This document shows, piece after piece, positions 52,664-64,000 of a DNA stretch of 64,000 nucleotides. Below the pieces are notes generated by a model. The model worked only from the letters and a program-made list of their open reading frames with translations. It was not told the origin of the DNA and ran no database searches. The stretch comes from Membranipora membranacea. Lineage: Eukaryota > Bryozoa > Gymnolaemata > Cheilostomatida > Membraniporidae. Made by a program: the position numbers and the translations under genes. The stretch lies in assembly GCA_914767715.1 (NCBI GenBank), contig OU612075.1, forward strand, positions 11,596,001-11,660,000. Reading direction: 5' to 3'. Position 1 is the first letter of the stretch. Each line of letters starts with the position of its first letter.

Positions 52664-53365
52664 GATGAAATGATTAAACTTTAGATCACAATTATTGCAT
52701 GAAAAAGGAATCAACTGATAGTTCAAGATGGACAGTGAAGACATGTAAGCTCAGTCGTGATTGGCTGAATTGATTGTTTGAGCCGATTTCATTGGCTTAT
52801 CAGAAGAACACATCTGATTGGCTTAGAGTTGCCTCTGAAAAGTTGATGTTGTTCATGATAGGTTAGACCTAGAATGTAAATAGCATGCTCATTGGACAGA
52901 GAACAAAATAAGGATTCAGAACATGTGCAGTTTCACTTTGAAATCATTTGCCAAGTGAGCCTAGCAGGTAGATGAAAGTGGAGCAATATGGAGATGAAAT
53001 GGGAGATCCCTGCTTATTTTTCAGCATGCTGAGATGGACATGGTGTCACTAAATCATGTATACTGGTTTATCTATTGATGATAGCCAAAAACAGATTGCA
53101 GATTCTGATCCTGCAGATATTTTTTGGTCTAAAATCCTCAGATCTCAAAATCACATAAAATTTGAAAAACTGACTCCCATAAGGTTGCATCTCCCCTTAA
53201 AAAGTTTCAACAAACCGGTCTGCCCATCATTGAAAATTATTGTAGCTGTGGCAACAGCGAGTGAAAGTCTGATGGGACCACAGAATCTCTCTTTAGGGCA
53301 ATGGTTCCACATGATGCTATGGAAGCTCTCATTTGCGTTCTGCGTGCCACCATGCAGACATTTAC

Positions 53366-54997
53366 TTAGTAACTCTCGAACACAGGCTTTATGAGGTCCA
53401 TCACAAACCTCGGCAGCTTGCTCTTGTCGGCTTTATCACTATCTCCAGTGTGGGAAGCGCACCACTCAGGGCAGTTGTCATGATTGCCTGCTCTGTGGTG
53501 ATATATGTCCCATATAGCCTTTCGCATAGTCTCTATACTCGTATTACCACGCACGGCAGCACCATAGTGTCCTTGTATCGATAATATCTGTTTTTTGGTG
53601 AGTCTCTTGGCGCCTCCCAGTCCAGCAAACATCTATTCAGCACAAGATTTGTTGGCTACGGTTTTTCCTGGGAGTAGGCGACCATCTTTGTCCACAACAA
53701 ACTTTTTGGATTTGTTATCAGTTACTAGGTTGATTAGAGCCTTACCCATCCGTTTCTGGACATGACCAGTGCACTCTAATTTCTCTATTGCTACACTGTC
53801 ACCATATATGCTCTCACCAGTGACTGTGGAGAAAGCTTTACTGTCTCCATCCCCTAAATACTTTGTGTATCTGACACCATAGTTTTTTTCTGACCGTTTG
53901 AAACAGGTAACAGCTCCGTCGGATTCCATTTTCCCACTAGAACCTATGAGGTTGATAGAAACTTGTGAGGGGCGGCTATGGTACTCAATTTTACATTGTC
54001 ACGATTATGTTGATTACACGTATTACATTTGGTGGTCATGACTTTGGTATCGATTACTTTATTGGCTTCATTTTTTCCTAAATTAGTTACTACTGTAACC
54101 ACACCGTTCTTACTGGTAAAGCCTCTTCGTTGCCAGGTCCCATCAACTGAAACCGTGACATCGTTACTATGGAAATGTTCTTTTGCCTCTTCAGCGGCTT
54201 TCTGCATACTATTGGCAGCGATACTAGTTGCTCCGCTGTCGATCACTTCTAGATGTTCAGAGTATGTGTGAACTGGATTTGGCAGATCTAGGTATGCTGC
54301 TAGGGTCTCTGCTGATTTCTCATGTCCGCCTGTAGCTGTTGTGGCCATTACGTATCTTCTGTTGATGTCATAAATTCGACCTATAGAAAATTGAATATAA
54401 TCATAATTATATTATAATCAAAGTCAATGTTGGAAAACTATATGGGACTACTATTGTAGAATGTCCTCAGTTTCAACCAACTATCAGATAAGAAGTTGCT
54501 CTGAGTGACAACCAACAATCGATTACCAGCACAGCAGTATCTTTTAAAAGTTGGAGCAAATTGGAGAGTCAGAATTAGTTGGTGTTAGACTTACGATTGC
54601 CTGAGATTGTGTTGCAGAGATCCTCACTTGTAGTAACATCACAATCATTGCATTGTATATTTACACGTGTAGCTAGTCCATAGACTGGACAGACAGTAAC
54701 ACTTGTATCTGAGCCATTACAGTTGAGGCAGTTGAAGCGTTCAAGAAGACTAGTTAGTATATCAACATTCACGATACAATTGCTAAAAGCTGCAACTTGT
54801 GATGAGTCAGGAGAACCATCAGTGGTGGATACTTTGAGCTTTAGAGCACTAGAGCAGCTAGTACACTGTTCAGGTTGAGAATGAGTATCATCACTTTGGG
54901 ATGTTCCCTCAGTTGGAACATTGCGTTTAGGTGGTTTTCTTTTCTTTTTTCTAGCATTAGATCTATGAGTTTTATCTCCAATTTTCGATTTTAGCAA
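53366..54997 (-). pseudogene. Mutator-like transposase, copy B (frameshift and nonsense)
   Basis: Exon 1, 54595-54997, encodes a basic start (KKKRKPPKR) and two CxxC pairs (CTSC and CLNC). Exon 2 starts at 54380 with IYDINRRYVMA and continues through VSVDGTWQRRGFTS and a CNTC pair. Near 53945 the frame breaks. It resumes with YTKYLGDGDSKAFSTV and KLECTGHVQKRMGKAL, then meets an in-frame TAG at 53633-53635 and continues with TKKQILSIQGHYGAAVRG and CPEWC. The order matches copy A plus the C-terminal segment copy A lacks. The two lesions make it inactive. Confidence 0.8.
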
Positions 54998-55572
54998 TGG
55001 TGGATGTCCTTGAACTCAGATTGTTGCAATTAGCCAATCAAAGGACAGTATTTGACTGAACAGCCAATCACGAGCTCACAGTAGCATTCTGGGTGAAATA
55101 CTCTGTCAAACATTGGCTGCTTAGATTGGCTCTAACCAATCACAAGTGTTTAAATTCAAAACAAACTAGCTGTAAACAAATAGAGCATGCTTTTTGGATT
55201 CTAATGATATGCCACTTCATAAATCAGTACCAATACAAATGAACAAGAATGGGAGTCAAAATGGTGACAGATAACCAAACGCAAATACTTTTTAAGATAC
55301 CAGGAAGTGGTAGACATGTCTTAAAATGTTCAAAAAAGGTCACAAAGAGTTGTCCTAGACTAATTCTGATCACATATTCTGAAAGTAGAGGTTTTATTTC
55401 ACCTGATTAGGTCAAATTTCTTAAAGTGCTAGCCTAGTAAAAAATTCACTTTTTCTAAGGTAGTGCCTCCAACACTCTAAATCTGCTCCATTCTCTATGT
55501 TGATTGGTGCCTTCACACCCTTTCCAAATTTTCTCTCAATTGTGTCTCTATCTAATACCAAAGAGAACTTTG

Positions 55573-56330
55573 CTAATACTTATTGCCTCTGGATGACGTC
55601 ACAATGCCAATCCTTAAATACTCCTCCGCTAATTCTATACTTGGGTGTGCCTCATCTATAAGCCTGTCTGAGTTGGAAAATGGCACCCCATTCCTCCAAC
55701 TCCCTAACACTTTCGTTGTAATGACGGGTGTGCCCTCTCCTTTGTTCAAGTTCAATTGGCAGATGAGATGGTTGATCCTCTGAGATTCCCTGAGTGTCCT
55801 CTCATAGGCCTGTATAATCAGGTCCGCTGGGTCGCTCCCCTCGTCATGATGTCCGGTATCCCTGATACCACGAGATTTGTTGGTTACGTTTTTTCCTATG
55901 AATAAGCGACCATCTTTGTCCACAACAAACTTGTTAGATTTGTTTTCAGATACCAACTTAATGAGAGCTTTACCCTCCGGTTCTGGACATGGCCAGTACA
56001 CTCTAGCTTCTCAATTGCTACATTGCCACCATATATACTCTCACCGGTGACTGTGGAGAAAGCTTTACTGTCTCCATCCCCTAGATATTTAGTGTATCTA
56101 ACGCCATAGATTTTTCTGACCTTTTGAAACAGCAAACAGCTCCTTCAGATTTTATTTACTCACTGGAACTTATGAGGATGATTTAACAATATTGTGAGGG
56201 CGGCTATGGTGCTCAGCTTTTAATTGGGCACAAACCTGGTGAGTCTGCCAACTGCCAGAATAAGAATAGACAGTTAAGGTAACATCTGACACTGCTAGGA
56301 TGTGACCTAGCTTCTTCTCCAAAATTTGTC
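55573..56330 (-). pseudogene. Mutator-like transposase, copy C (fragment with divergent tail)
   Basis: This is a close relative of copy B. YTKYLGDGDSKAFSTVTGES and KLECTGHVQ lie in one frame (to about 56000), then KALIKLVSENKSNKFVVDKD follows in another frame, so there is at least one frameshift; a second lies in the AAAAA run near 56115. A weak DVTLTVYSYSGSW stretch around 56250 is the decayed DGTW region. After NKSRGIRDTG the sequence no longer resembles other copies: about 90 codons (DPADLIIQAYERTLRESQ onward) stay open to a stop at 55573 and match nothing I recognise. Confidence 0.65.
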
Positions 56331-57259
56331 CTTCAGTGCTTGCAGATCTCATCGAGCACATGCTTCCTGTATATCTGACACCTTTCTACCTCATACCGCT
56401 CTGGTGCCATGTCATCTTCTATCGGCAGCAGTGTTTTTCCCTGGTTAAAAAATGATTGATACATAAAAATAGAAATAAGTATAAAATATAAAAAGAGAAA
56501 ATATCTGCAATTTATGTCATTCAGGTAAACGTTGATTTTTAAGAAAATCCAAATTCTAAATAAGGATTGACATAACAAGTAACTAGTCGATGGCGGAAAT
56601 CCATGTATTAGCAACCCTATTTTTATCATTATCATTGCGCTAAATCAGCAAACTCAGGTTGACTAGGGTGGTACTTGCAATCAAGATGGTTCGGATTGCA
56701 TGCATGGTTCAGTTCAGCATTGCCTTTGGCGCTGAGATTTCTTAAGAATGGTGCAAACTCGCAAGCCGCAATTTTTATGATTGTCTGTTTCACAACTTTC
56801 CTGCAGCATGCTCCACCCTCAATCGATTCCTACGAATACAATATGCATTTTCATGATAAGAGATAAAAAATATTTGTGTAATAGCTACCAGTGAATAATA
56901 TGGTATTGACAAATAAAATATAAAGAAGCGCTTCCTCATCATTTTGCGCTGTGTTCCAAAATTTGTTTTGTAATCATGTGGTTTAGTGACAACTTACCTA
57001 GATATTACCAGCACCATACTCCTCCCCTGTTGTTTTCCTTCTCTTGGTATACTTCTTCTCAGTTTTCTGTTTACCTTCTCCGCACTACCAGCTATCAATC
57101 TCCTTCCGTCCCTCGCATCAGCTTTGACGTTTTGACAGATTTACTGAAGAAAGATCGAACACACCAGCAGCGCCTTTGTTGAACTTTAGAGAAGTCAATA
57201 CAGTGGCTACAAACACACTGGACTTACTAGTCCAGTGCTCCTTGGGGCACCTCAACCAC

Positions 57260-57635
57260 TTAGGTTGTTGAAGGACTCTTTTGAGTCATTGCCCGTTGGC
57301 ATCGACTCAATATTTCATCACTGGTGAGGGCCTCAAAGATGGGCATGATGATCGCTCCAACATGTTCTGGGATTCTTGGGACAGGTTCTGGTCTGATTTT
57401 GTCACTCAGACCTCGAGCAAGTTTATTGTATTTACACCAGGTGTCCGCATCAGTTGAGCAGTGCCCGCATCCACCCATTATCGCTCTGAAACTCTCACAT
57501 GATTTCAGCAGTGAGCTTCCCCTTTCCCCTAAACCCTCCCACTCCCTTGTGGTTTTTCTTCATTGTTTCCAGCCTGTGCCTCATTTGCTTTGCCACGTGG
57601 TTTATGCACTCCTCCTTGGTCACTTCAAACTAAAT
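57260..57635 (-). pseudogene. Mutator-like transposase, copy D (C-terminal fragment)
   Basis: Reading 57635 downward gives KEECINHVAKQMRHRLETM and a glycine-rich GFRGKGKLTAEIM ending in TGA. A second frame then carries CSTDADTWCKYNKLARGL and IIMPIFEALTSDEILSRC followed by TQ. These are the HVAKRM helix, the DSWCK motif and the final TQN-type motif of Mutator-like transposases. The domain is split by a stop and frameshift, and its N-terminal half is absent. Confidence 0.7.
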
Positions 57636-57650
57636 AAAGACGAACATGAC

Positions 57651-58879
57651 AATTAAAGTTGTCTGAGGCAGAAATTTATGTATTAGCAACCCTATTATTT
57701 CATTTAACATCGCATGTTATCAATTTCTGAGGCCTGTCTGTCATTGGCCCAATCGATAAGATTTTGGCTAAAGTGTTTTTGGTCTCTCATGAAAATTAAT
57801 AATCTTTGATTTTCTCATAGAAACAAAGCAAGCAGGAGGAAGGTCATGTTGAATGCCATCTTAGTAACCTTTCTTCATTTTAAATCGTTGAACTAGGGCA
57901 GTGATTATCACTAATTTACTCATTCATTTAATTCATGGACTTCTCATGTGACCAGAACAACAACAAACTATCTAGTTTTGTGAGTCCTGGCACACATAGC
58001 ACAAGCGAAATGACCTGCTAAGATTTCCTCTTTCTTTGTGAAAGGGAATGCTGAGATTGTCGACCCTTCTGTGGGTAGATGTTAGCCGCAGCAGTGTTTT
58101 GCCCTAGTAAAAGATAATCTTAATTGTTTTTCCCTTCAATGCAAACCAAGTAGAAGAATGATCATAATTGTTTGCCATTTGTGGCAGTGACTGGCAAAAG
58201 AGTGAATGTGTAGGGAAATCTTTATTTGAGTTAGACGCATGGCTGTTTAGATCTCAGGATCACATCTCCATTGCCAAAAAAAATATCAAGATATCTTTTC
58301 CCAGTCCGAAGTTATTTGAGGTTTTTGTCTCGTGGTACTATGAGAACAGGCAAACATTACGTTTTTAGAAAATCATTGTTAAAGTTGACAAGTAAAATTA
58401 AATGATAGCTTTTTTGTTTACGTATTGTATTGTCTTAGCGACAGTACTTATATTTCAGTGTATTCTATAAATCAACACATCACCAGAAAGCTGAGAATCT
58501 GGCAAATCGGAATTATATGAAATTATATATATGAATATTGTTTATTTAATTATACAGAATGAATAATATATAGTATTATATACTAAATTTTGAAGGACGA
58601 GATACATTTTGTACTATTTAACTCAAATAAAGTATTTCACACCTTCAAGTAGCAAGTAGCATCCGTTGCCGTTTGACTTCCAGCCATAATTCTTAGATTT
58701 ACATAATATATAATATATATATATATCTATTTATCTAATGTCAATAACTCAATTAGAGTTCTGTCAAATGTCAATGTTCCGACAAATTCGGTTAGACAAC
58801 ATGAGCATCTCAGTAACAGACAATAATACCAGCATGATAAATCGCCCTTCATATATTCTGATATCGCTTAGATGGCTAC
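57651..58879. other. Repeat-rich non-coding stretch
   Basis: No gene supported. Short pieces are shared with 56400-56700: TATTAGCAACCCTAT at about 57677-57691 and GCAGCAGTGTTTT at about 58089. This suggests rearranged transposon debris. An AT-rich tract with short TA runs lies near 58705-58725. Confidence 0.4.
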
Positions 58880-59365
58880 CTAATTTTGGAGCGTAGTTTC
58901 GAACTGCGATAAAATCTCACCAGGCTTTGTGATACTTGGTTGTGGAGCTACAAGATCCTCAGTCCCATAGCAACAGAAATCACGTATGGACTCATAGAGA
59001 TACCACTGCCGTGCAGGATCCAGTCCTTTTAAGGGCATCTGTGATGGCATTCCTTCTGGGGCTGCCGCCTTAAGCAGTTTAAACACATGCTGTTCAGTGT
59101 CATTCCGGTGGCTCCCTGCCGTGACAGAATCCTGCTTCATCACCATCTGGTGATACTTTAGAATACTCGGCATAGCCCTCATGTAACAGGACAGGAAGCC
59201 AGACCAGTCATAGACGGCATAGGTTTCATCCACTACGTGAGATTTGTTCCCTTTTGCTGATAGCATCACTACCTAGAAATATATACAATTAGTGTTGGTG
59301 TATGAGCGCAATCACAGTGAGCATCAAAGAATGTGGTACTAAAATCAAAAACACAGAATTATACT

Positions 59366-59396
<31 letters not shown>

Positions 59397-59635
59397 GTAT
59401 CTATATTGATATGATATTTAATATTATATTGAGACTTGTCAACTTTACCTCTGCTATATCTGGTAAAGATGATGCATAAGTCTTTCTGAACAGTGTTTTG
59501 AAATTCCCGAAGTGTCGATCCGGTGCAAACTTAGTATGCCCCGCTAGCATAAAGTTGAGCTCTATACTGGTATTGAGGCCAGTCATAACTCTCCATAGCA
59601 AGTAGTGGATCGTTGCATTATTCTTGTTTTGTCCG

Positions 59636-61379
59636 CTACAAATAAGAGTCAAAGTGCTTTTCCTGGTCATATACATCACAATTTCATAGGAGCGGCTATT
59701 TATCCAACACAGCCTATACAAGAATGCAGGGTTTGGTATAAATTGGGCTCATGGAAACACATGCATTCTGAAAGGCAGAACTTTTGATATTATTACAGAG
59801 AATGTGTGACTAAGGTGATTGTGATTGAACAATAACTACCACACTGAGATGTGAAACAAAGCTTATCCACCGACTTTCCTCAGTTTGTTACACCATATAC
59901 TCTCTCACGACGGCTTCGCTCATACGTAACCGAACAATATTTTTTGCCACATCATCCAACGCCATTAACTGAGCTATCATTGCACACATGCAAACGGACA
60001 TGGATATTTTAAGAATTCCTGGTGCAATTCAATTATGCAGATTAAAATAAGGTTTTAGTGCTCTAAGTTGGAGTTATGTGTCGTCACTTCATAGCACGAC
60101 CAACAACACACAACTCCAAAGTGTGAGTGCGAAAAGTAATTGTCTGTACTGCAGAAAATGAGTCTCCCAATATTCTACGTTGTAGTCAAGCAAAGTACTG
60201 TTTTAAAAATCAAAGTTAAAGTTATGATCCCGGCAATGTTTGGCTCATGCAAACACCTCCCACAATGTGGAAGCTCTATACAGTGAGGTGGGACATCTGT
60301 GGCTGTATCGCTGTAGTAAGGTTGCGGGTGACTACATTATCAACAAAGCAGATGATAATAAATACATAATACTCAAGGCATTGGCCCTACCAAATGCTTA
60401 AGGGATCTCTGATACACTGTCAGAACTATGCGGTGCGCTCATCCTGACGTCCTTGCCTCTATCATGCTATATCAAGGACACAATGAATGTGCATTAGCAA
60501 GCACTCCTGTTTTAGCAGCCTGTGGTGAATTTAGAGGGTGAGCCCAAGCAGCACAGACCAAGTCACTGCAACCATCTTACAATGCCATAACAAGTATGCT
60601 GACACTAGACAATTTTCATGATTTTAAAATCTGAATCGACCTATAAACTACGCTGTGATATCTCAGCTTTGACTAGAGTGCCCAAGTAATAAATAAGTGA
60701 CCTTCATCCCACCGGATAGGTACCAAGTAGACTCGCCACAAGAGGTTGTAACAACCAGGAGACTTGTTGATACATGTAAGCTTACTTTATAATATGACTT
60801 TTATGTATATATATTCCCAGATGTGGCATTATAAAGAACAAGTTAGGTGGTTCTAATAATTTGCAATATAAATTGTGTTCTGATAGTCGTAGGCTTCCTG
60901 GAGACTGAAATAACTCTATCCGTGAAAGATAAAATATAATTGCAAACATATACGGACAGACACACACACAGCTAATGCACAGTAGCTAACAGACACACAA
61001 AAGTGGTTCGTGAATGGAAAGAATCTGTAACTTTACATCAACTTATTGGAAAACTGAATGAAAAGTAGTGTGGGAGATGTACTCTACAAGAACATAATAC
61101 AAGAATTATATAGGCTACTTGTATCTGCAGGTTTGTGACTAATATGACTAAGAAAAAAAACTACTGTAACACTGGAGATCTCACTCAGAAGTCATCAAGT
61201 CCGCCTACCAACCCTATTGACAGTGAGTCGCTGAATGAATCTGCAATTGATGAGTCATAGGAACCTAATATTGCGGACTTGATTTGACAGGATAGTGAAG
61301 GGTCGCAAACGTCCCAACAAGCGTCTTGGTCACAAGGTTTCTGGCACTGAAACTTGTTAAGCAGGAGTTGACGACATTT
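59636..61379. other. Intron-like sequence, no gene seen
   Basis: Lies between DUF7869 exons 3 and 4 and contains no open frame of recognisable content. A (TA)n tract just outside, at about 59365-59392, is in the last intron. Confidence 0.45.
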
Positions 61380-61811
61380 TCAGTGGTACATTTTCATCGT
61401 GTCATCAAGCTTTCTGCCGGCAGTCTGTCTCGGAAAGCTGAGGAGTATTGAATGTCCGTGCGATAAGGTTTCTCTTGCAACACGTCCCGTTTCTTGTAGA
61501 AAAGCATTGGCAGTTGATGCTACGCCATAATGGATAACATACGCGATCTCTGCCAAGTTCATGCCCATCGATAGGCTGCTCGTGCAAAATGCCAATATAA
61601 CAAGTCCGTCCATTTTACCTAGATCCCTAACCACTGCTTCTTTTATGGCTTCGTCAGTAATCAAGTGATACATAACAACTATCGGGGATTCGCCCGACTG
61701 GCTGATTGATGGATGTTGTGACACTTTCATAGGCATCTATAAGTTTGTTGTCATTGGTGAAGCAAATCAGTATTCTCGGTAGCAGTGAAGCAGCTGTTGT
61801 GTTAATCGTTG
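61380..61811 (-). pseudogene. RecQ-like helicase fragment
   Basis: About 140 codons resemble the second RecA-like lobe of RecQ-family DNA helicases. Visible are LLPRILICFTNDNK (start of the lobe), then after a frame change near 61735, VILAFCTSSLSMGMNLAEIA (motif V) with VIHYG, and FLQETGRVARET (motif VI). Motif VI is degenerate, since the family norm is QE-GRAGRDG. The first lobe with Walker A and B is absent. It is fused directly to a duplicated half of DUF7869 exon 4. Confidence 0.7.
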
Positions 61812-61922
61812 TAAAGTTGAGCTCTATACTGGTATTGAGGCCAGTCATAACTCTTCGTAGCAAGTAGTGGATCATTGCATTATTCTTGTTTTGTCCGCTA
61901 CAAATACGAGTCAAAGTGATCA
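61812..61922 (-). pseudogene. Duplicated 5' half of DUF7869 exon 4
   Basis: From about 61903 downward, CGGACAAAACAAGAATAATG and the following bases match exon 4 at 59635 downward and encode SGQNKNNAMIHYLLRRVMTG in the same frame. The upstream acceptor (ATTTGTAG) and a few intron bases (CTTTGACTC) are also shared. The match stops after IELNF, where RecQ-like sequence begins. It lies 68-90 bases downstream of exon 3, so it would be the first acceptor met by the spliceosome. Confidence 0.75.
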
Positions 61923-63243
61923 CCAACCCTCATAGGACTCAGATTAGGGTTAGTTCTGTGATTATAACACATGAGGTATTTTCTACTCACAAGCAGGTAT
62001 CTGCGTGTAGTACTAGGTCCTTAGGGGCATCTGGATTGCTCTAAGTCTCCAGATAGTGGTGTATATATGATATCACAACATGAGCACCCTTTGATGCCAC
62101 AGTTGCGTCATCTATCAGATAGAACATCACTGCTCTCTCTTTCCTTGGTCAAAAGATGCCAAACAATGCACATTTCCTCGGTGTCAGGAAATAGATGGGT
62201 CCTGGCTGCATTGGGTTAGAGGGGTAGTGTGCCTGTCAATGATTTATGAAACCTGATCACCATGTTAGCACTACAGAATAGAAAATGCTTTTTCTACTGT
62301 TAATGTTTTTACTTACATCATTTTATGTAGTCCCTGTAATAGATGGAGACCGTCATGCAGTCCTGACATGCAATCTAAAATAACAGATCCAATACAGCAG
62401 ATGTTAGTAATGAACAGGAACAATTGAATTATAATTAGCGATAGGTAGGCTATGGGTAACATGCAAATCTATGGTATCGAAGCAACATCAAACCATGCAA
62501 CGATAGCAAGCGTGGATAGGCATGAACCTGCTGCGCATAGTCAAATGATAGATGAAGGGTCTTTCCACTGGCTGCCTCCTGCTGTTTACTGTTATAGTAA
62601 GTCCTGGCTACTTCGGCTCTCTCAAGATGTACCAGTTGTGTCTGTACTCTTTCTGTCTTGGCTGCGCCAGCTGTATTAGCAGCCCTGTAAAAATTTGAAC
62701 CAACAATAATAGTTATATTTCGTGGTCCAAAGCATAGCTCCAGAGAATAGAAACAGACAGAGAATTAGTAATATTCACCAACTGGGACCTACCTGAGAAT
62801 TATTGTGTTGTTGCATTGGCAGGTCCAGCACAAATCAGTAGCAGGTTTAGCTATCAATATATAAGGTAACAGCTGTCTCCATAATCTTAGAAAACTTCTT
62901 AGGCTTATAGGCTTAGTGTTGGCTGGCATGGAGTTGGAGTATTCATTATATACTAACTGCTTGCTGCAATTTGATGGCAGAAGACTGATGTTGAAATTGC
63001 GGAGACCAGGTATTCTCCCAGGTAGAGACAGAGCATGGGTTTCTGCATAATTTCGAATGTGTGATACGACATCCTTACAGGTCTCAAAACTGAGGGCAGT
63101 TCTCTCTTGGCGGCCACCAGACTTCTTTTGCCTGACCATCAGTCCATTGGCCAGCAAATACTTTTGCAGATTATTCAACCGCTTCCAGGCTATGTTGTGT
63201 AGGTGCATGAAAAATTTCCTGCATATCTTTCTACCTCTGTGTG

Positions 63244-64000
63244 TGTAGACTGTGTAGCTTTTCTTCCTTGCACCGCCTATGGCCCATTCCATGTAAAGCG
63301 GTCCAGTCAAAAAATTCACCATCTTTGATTTTGATGAAATTTGGTGTGCTAATGCAACATGGTGAGGAATGACAAAATCCAAAATTTTGGTCCCCTAAGT
63401 GCGATAGGGCCCGAATGGCAGCCATTTCAATTCTGGCGAAAAAAACACTTCCTGTTACGATCTGCTCCGACAGCGATCTTTGAGCATCAATATCATGGCA
63501 ATTACTTTACCAATCTTCTTCATTTTTTTTTACTTTTGGATGAAGCCCATTACTGTTAACTGAGCCAGAAAAAATCATACTTGTGAATTTGACCAATAAG
63601 AAATAAGGCAACGCCCAATATGGCCGCCGGCAGCACCAAGCTCGATTTAATGCATACTTATTTTAAAACCACGTAACTTTGCTCAGAATAAAGTTATCTC
63701 AAAATATTTTTTTTGCATTATCTTAATCAAACTGTCTACTGTCCATTTGAACCAAGTTTTGTGCCTCTCACATCAATAGGTAATGCACTGTTCTTAGTTG
63801 TGTGTTTGCTGTCGAGTCGAATTCGGAGATATTCAGCAGTTAGGACAAGCTGGAACGAGATGTCAGGAGCTGAAATGTAAAATGAAAAAATATTTGTATA
63901 CAAGTTTATCATGTTATCTCACTATTGTATGAGTTTCAGAGTGCATTTTAGCTTCTATCATACAAAAATATCCATTTGAAAACACCTCTCCAAATGAAAA
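63244..64000. other. Right edge, no firm feature
   Basis: Open frames continue on the minus strand from the DUF7869 exon up to about 63425 but without recognised content. An acceptor-like CACACACAG at about 63244-63252 suggests the exon starts there. Nothing else could be supported. Confidence 0.4.

Larger units (their letters stand above)
58880..63243 (-). pseudogene. DUF7869-type protein gene, five exons, two in-frame stops
   Basis: Exons in order: about 63243-62793, 62684-62528, 62232-61991, 59635-59449, 59272-58880 (TAG). All phases agree. The N-terminal exon carries GRKICRKFFMHLHNIAWKRL, LPGRIPGLRNFNISLLPS, then a SLRSFLRLWRQLLPYILI segment and CWTC. The second ends LSFDYAQQ. The third reads AHYPSNPMQPGPIYFLTPRK and ends LHADTC. 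The fourth holds GQNKNNATIHYLLWRVMTGL and AGHTKFAPDRHFGNFK, and the last VVDETYAVYDWSGFLS. This order matches the family of uncharacterised DUF7869 proteins that are abundant in sponges, cnidarians and some fish. Exon 3 has in-frame stops TGA at 62149-62151 and TAG at 62041-62043, and a chimeric fragment sits between exons 3 and 4. Earlier exons may lie beyond 63243. Function is unknown. Confidence 0.8.

Overview
The window is nuclear DNA from an invertebrate animal. The host genes are split into many short exons with GT-AG introns and encode metazoan or general eukaryotic proteins (PEX1, MED4, IgGFc-binding-type secreted proteins). The mobile DNA (Mutator-like, Harbinger-like, hAT-like, DUF7869-type, non-LTR) and the compact AT-rich layout resemble demosponges such as Amphimedon. 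The phylum is an inference and was not tested by any search.

Layout, left to right. 1-7373 (-): all but the 3' end of an IgGFc-binding-domain gene (copy 1). 7.7-17.0 kb: a spacer with a decayed two-exon fragment of PEX1, a reverse-transcriptase fragment, a tRNA-like SINE head and a 390-bp hairpin. 17363-26700 (+): a complete 27-exon paralogue (copy 2, 1459 aa), so the two copies form a head-to-head inverted duplication. 26.8-29.9 kb: non-coding, with a 347-bp hAT-type MITE flanked by a perfect 8-bp target duplication. 29873-44912 (-): complete PEX1 in 22 exons (1164 aa). One PEX1 intron contains a three-exon gene of unknown function (136 aa) on the opposite strand and a 513-bp hairpin. 45868-48063 (+): MED4 in 6 exons (265 aa), divergent from PEX1 across 955 bp. 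49784-50722: a small TIR element carrying the first exon of a Harbinger/ALP1-like protein. 51.2-57.6 kb (-): four decayed Mutator-like transposase copies. 58.9-63.2 kb (-): a DUF7869-type gene with its reading frame and splice sites largely preserved but two in-frame stops, interrupted by a duplicated half-exon fused to a RecQ-like helicase fragment.

How the genes work: copies 1 and 2 are predicted secreted proteins built of three IgGFc-binding modules joined by acidic DNDxDG-type metal-binding linkers, so an extracellular, mucus or surface role is likely. PEX1 is the peroxisomal AAA+ ATPase that recycles the import receptor PEX5. MED4 is a Mediator middle-module subunit. Nothing suggests a shared pathway; the neighbourhood is a chance linkage shaped by segmental duplication and transposition. 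Exon boundaries were set by eye from reading frame, splice consensus and paralogue comparison.
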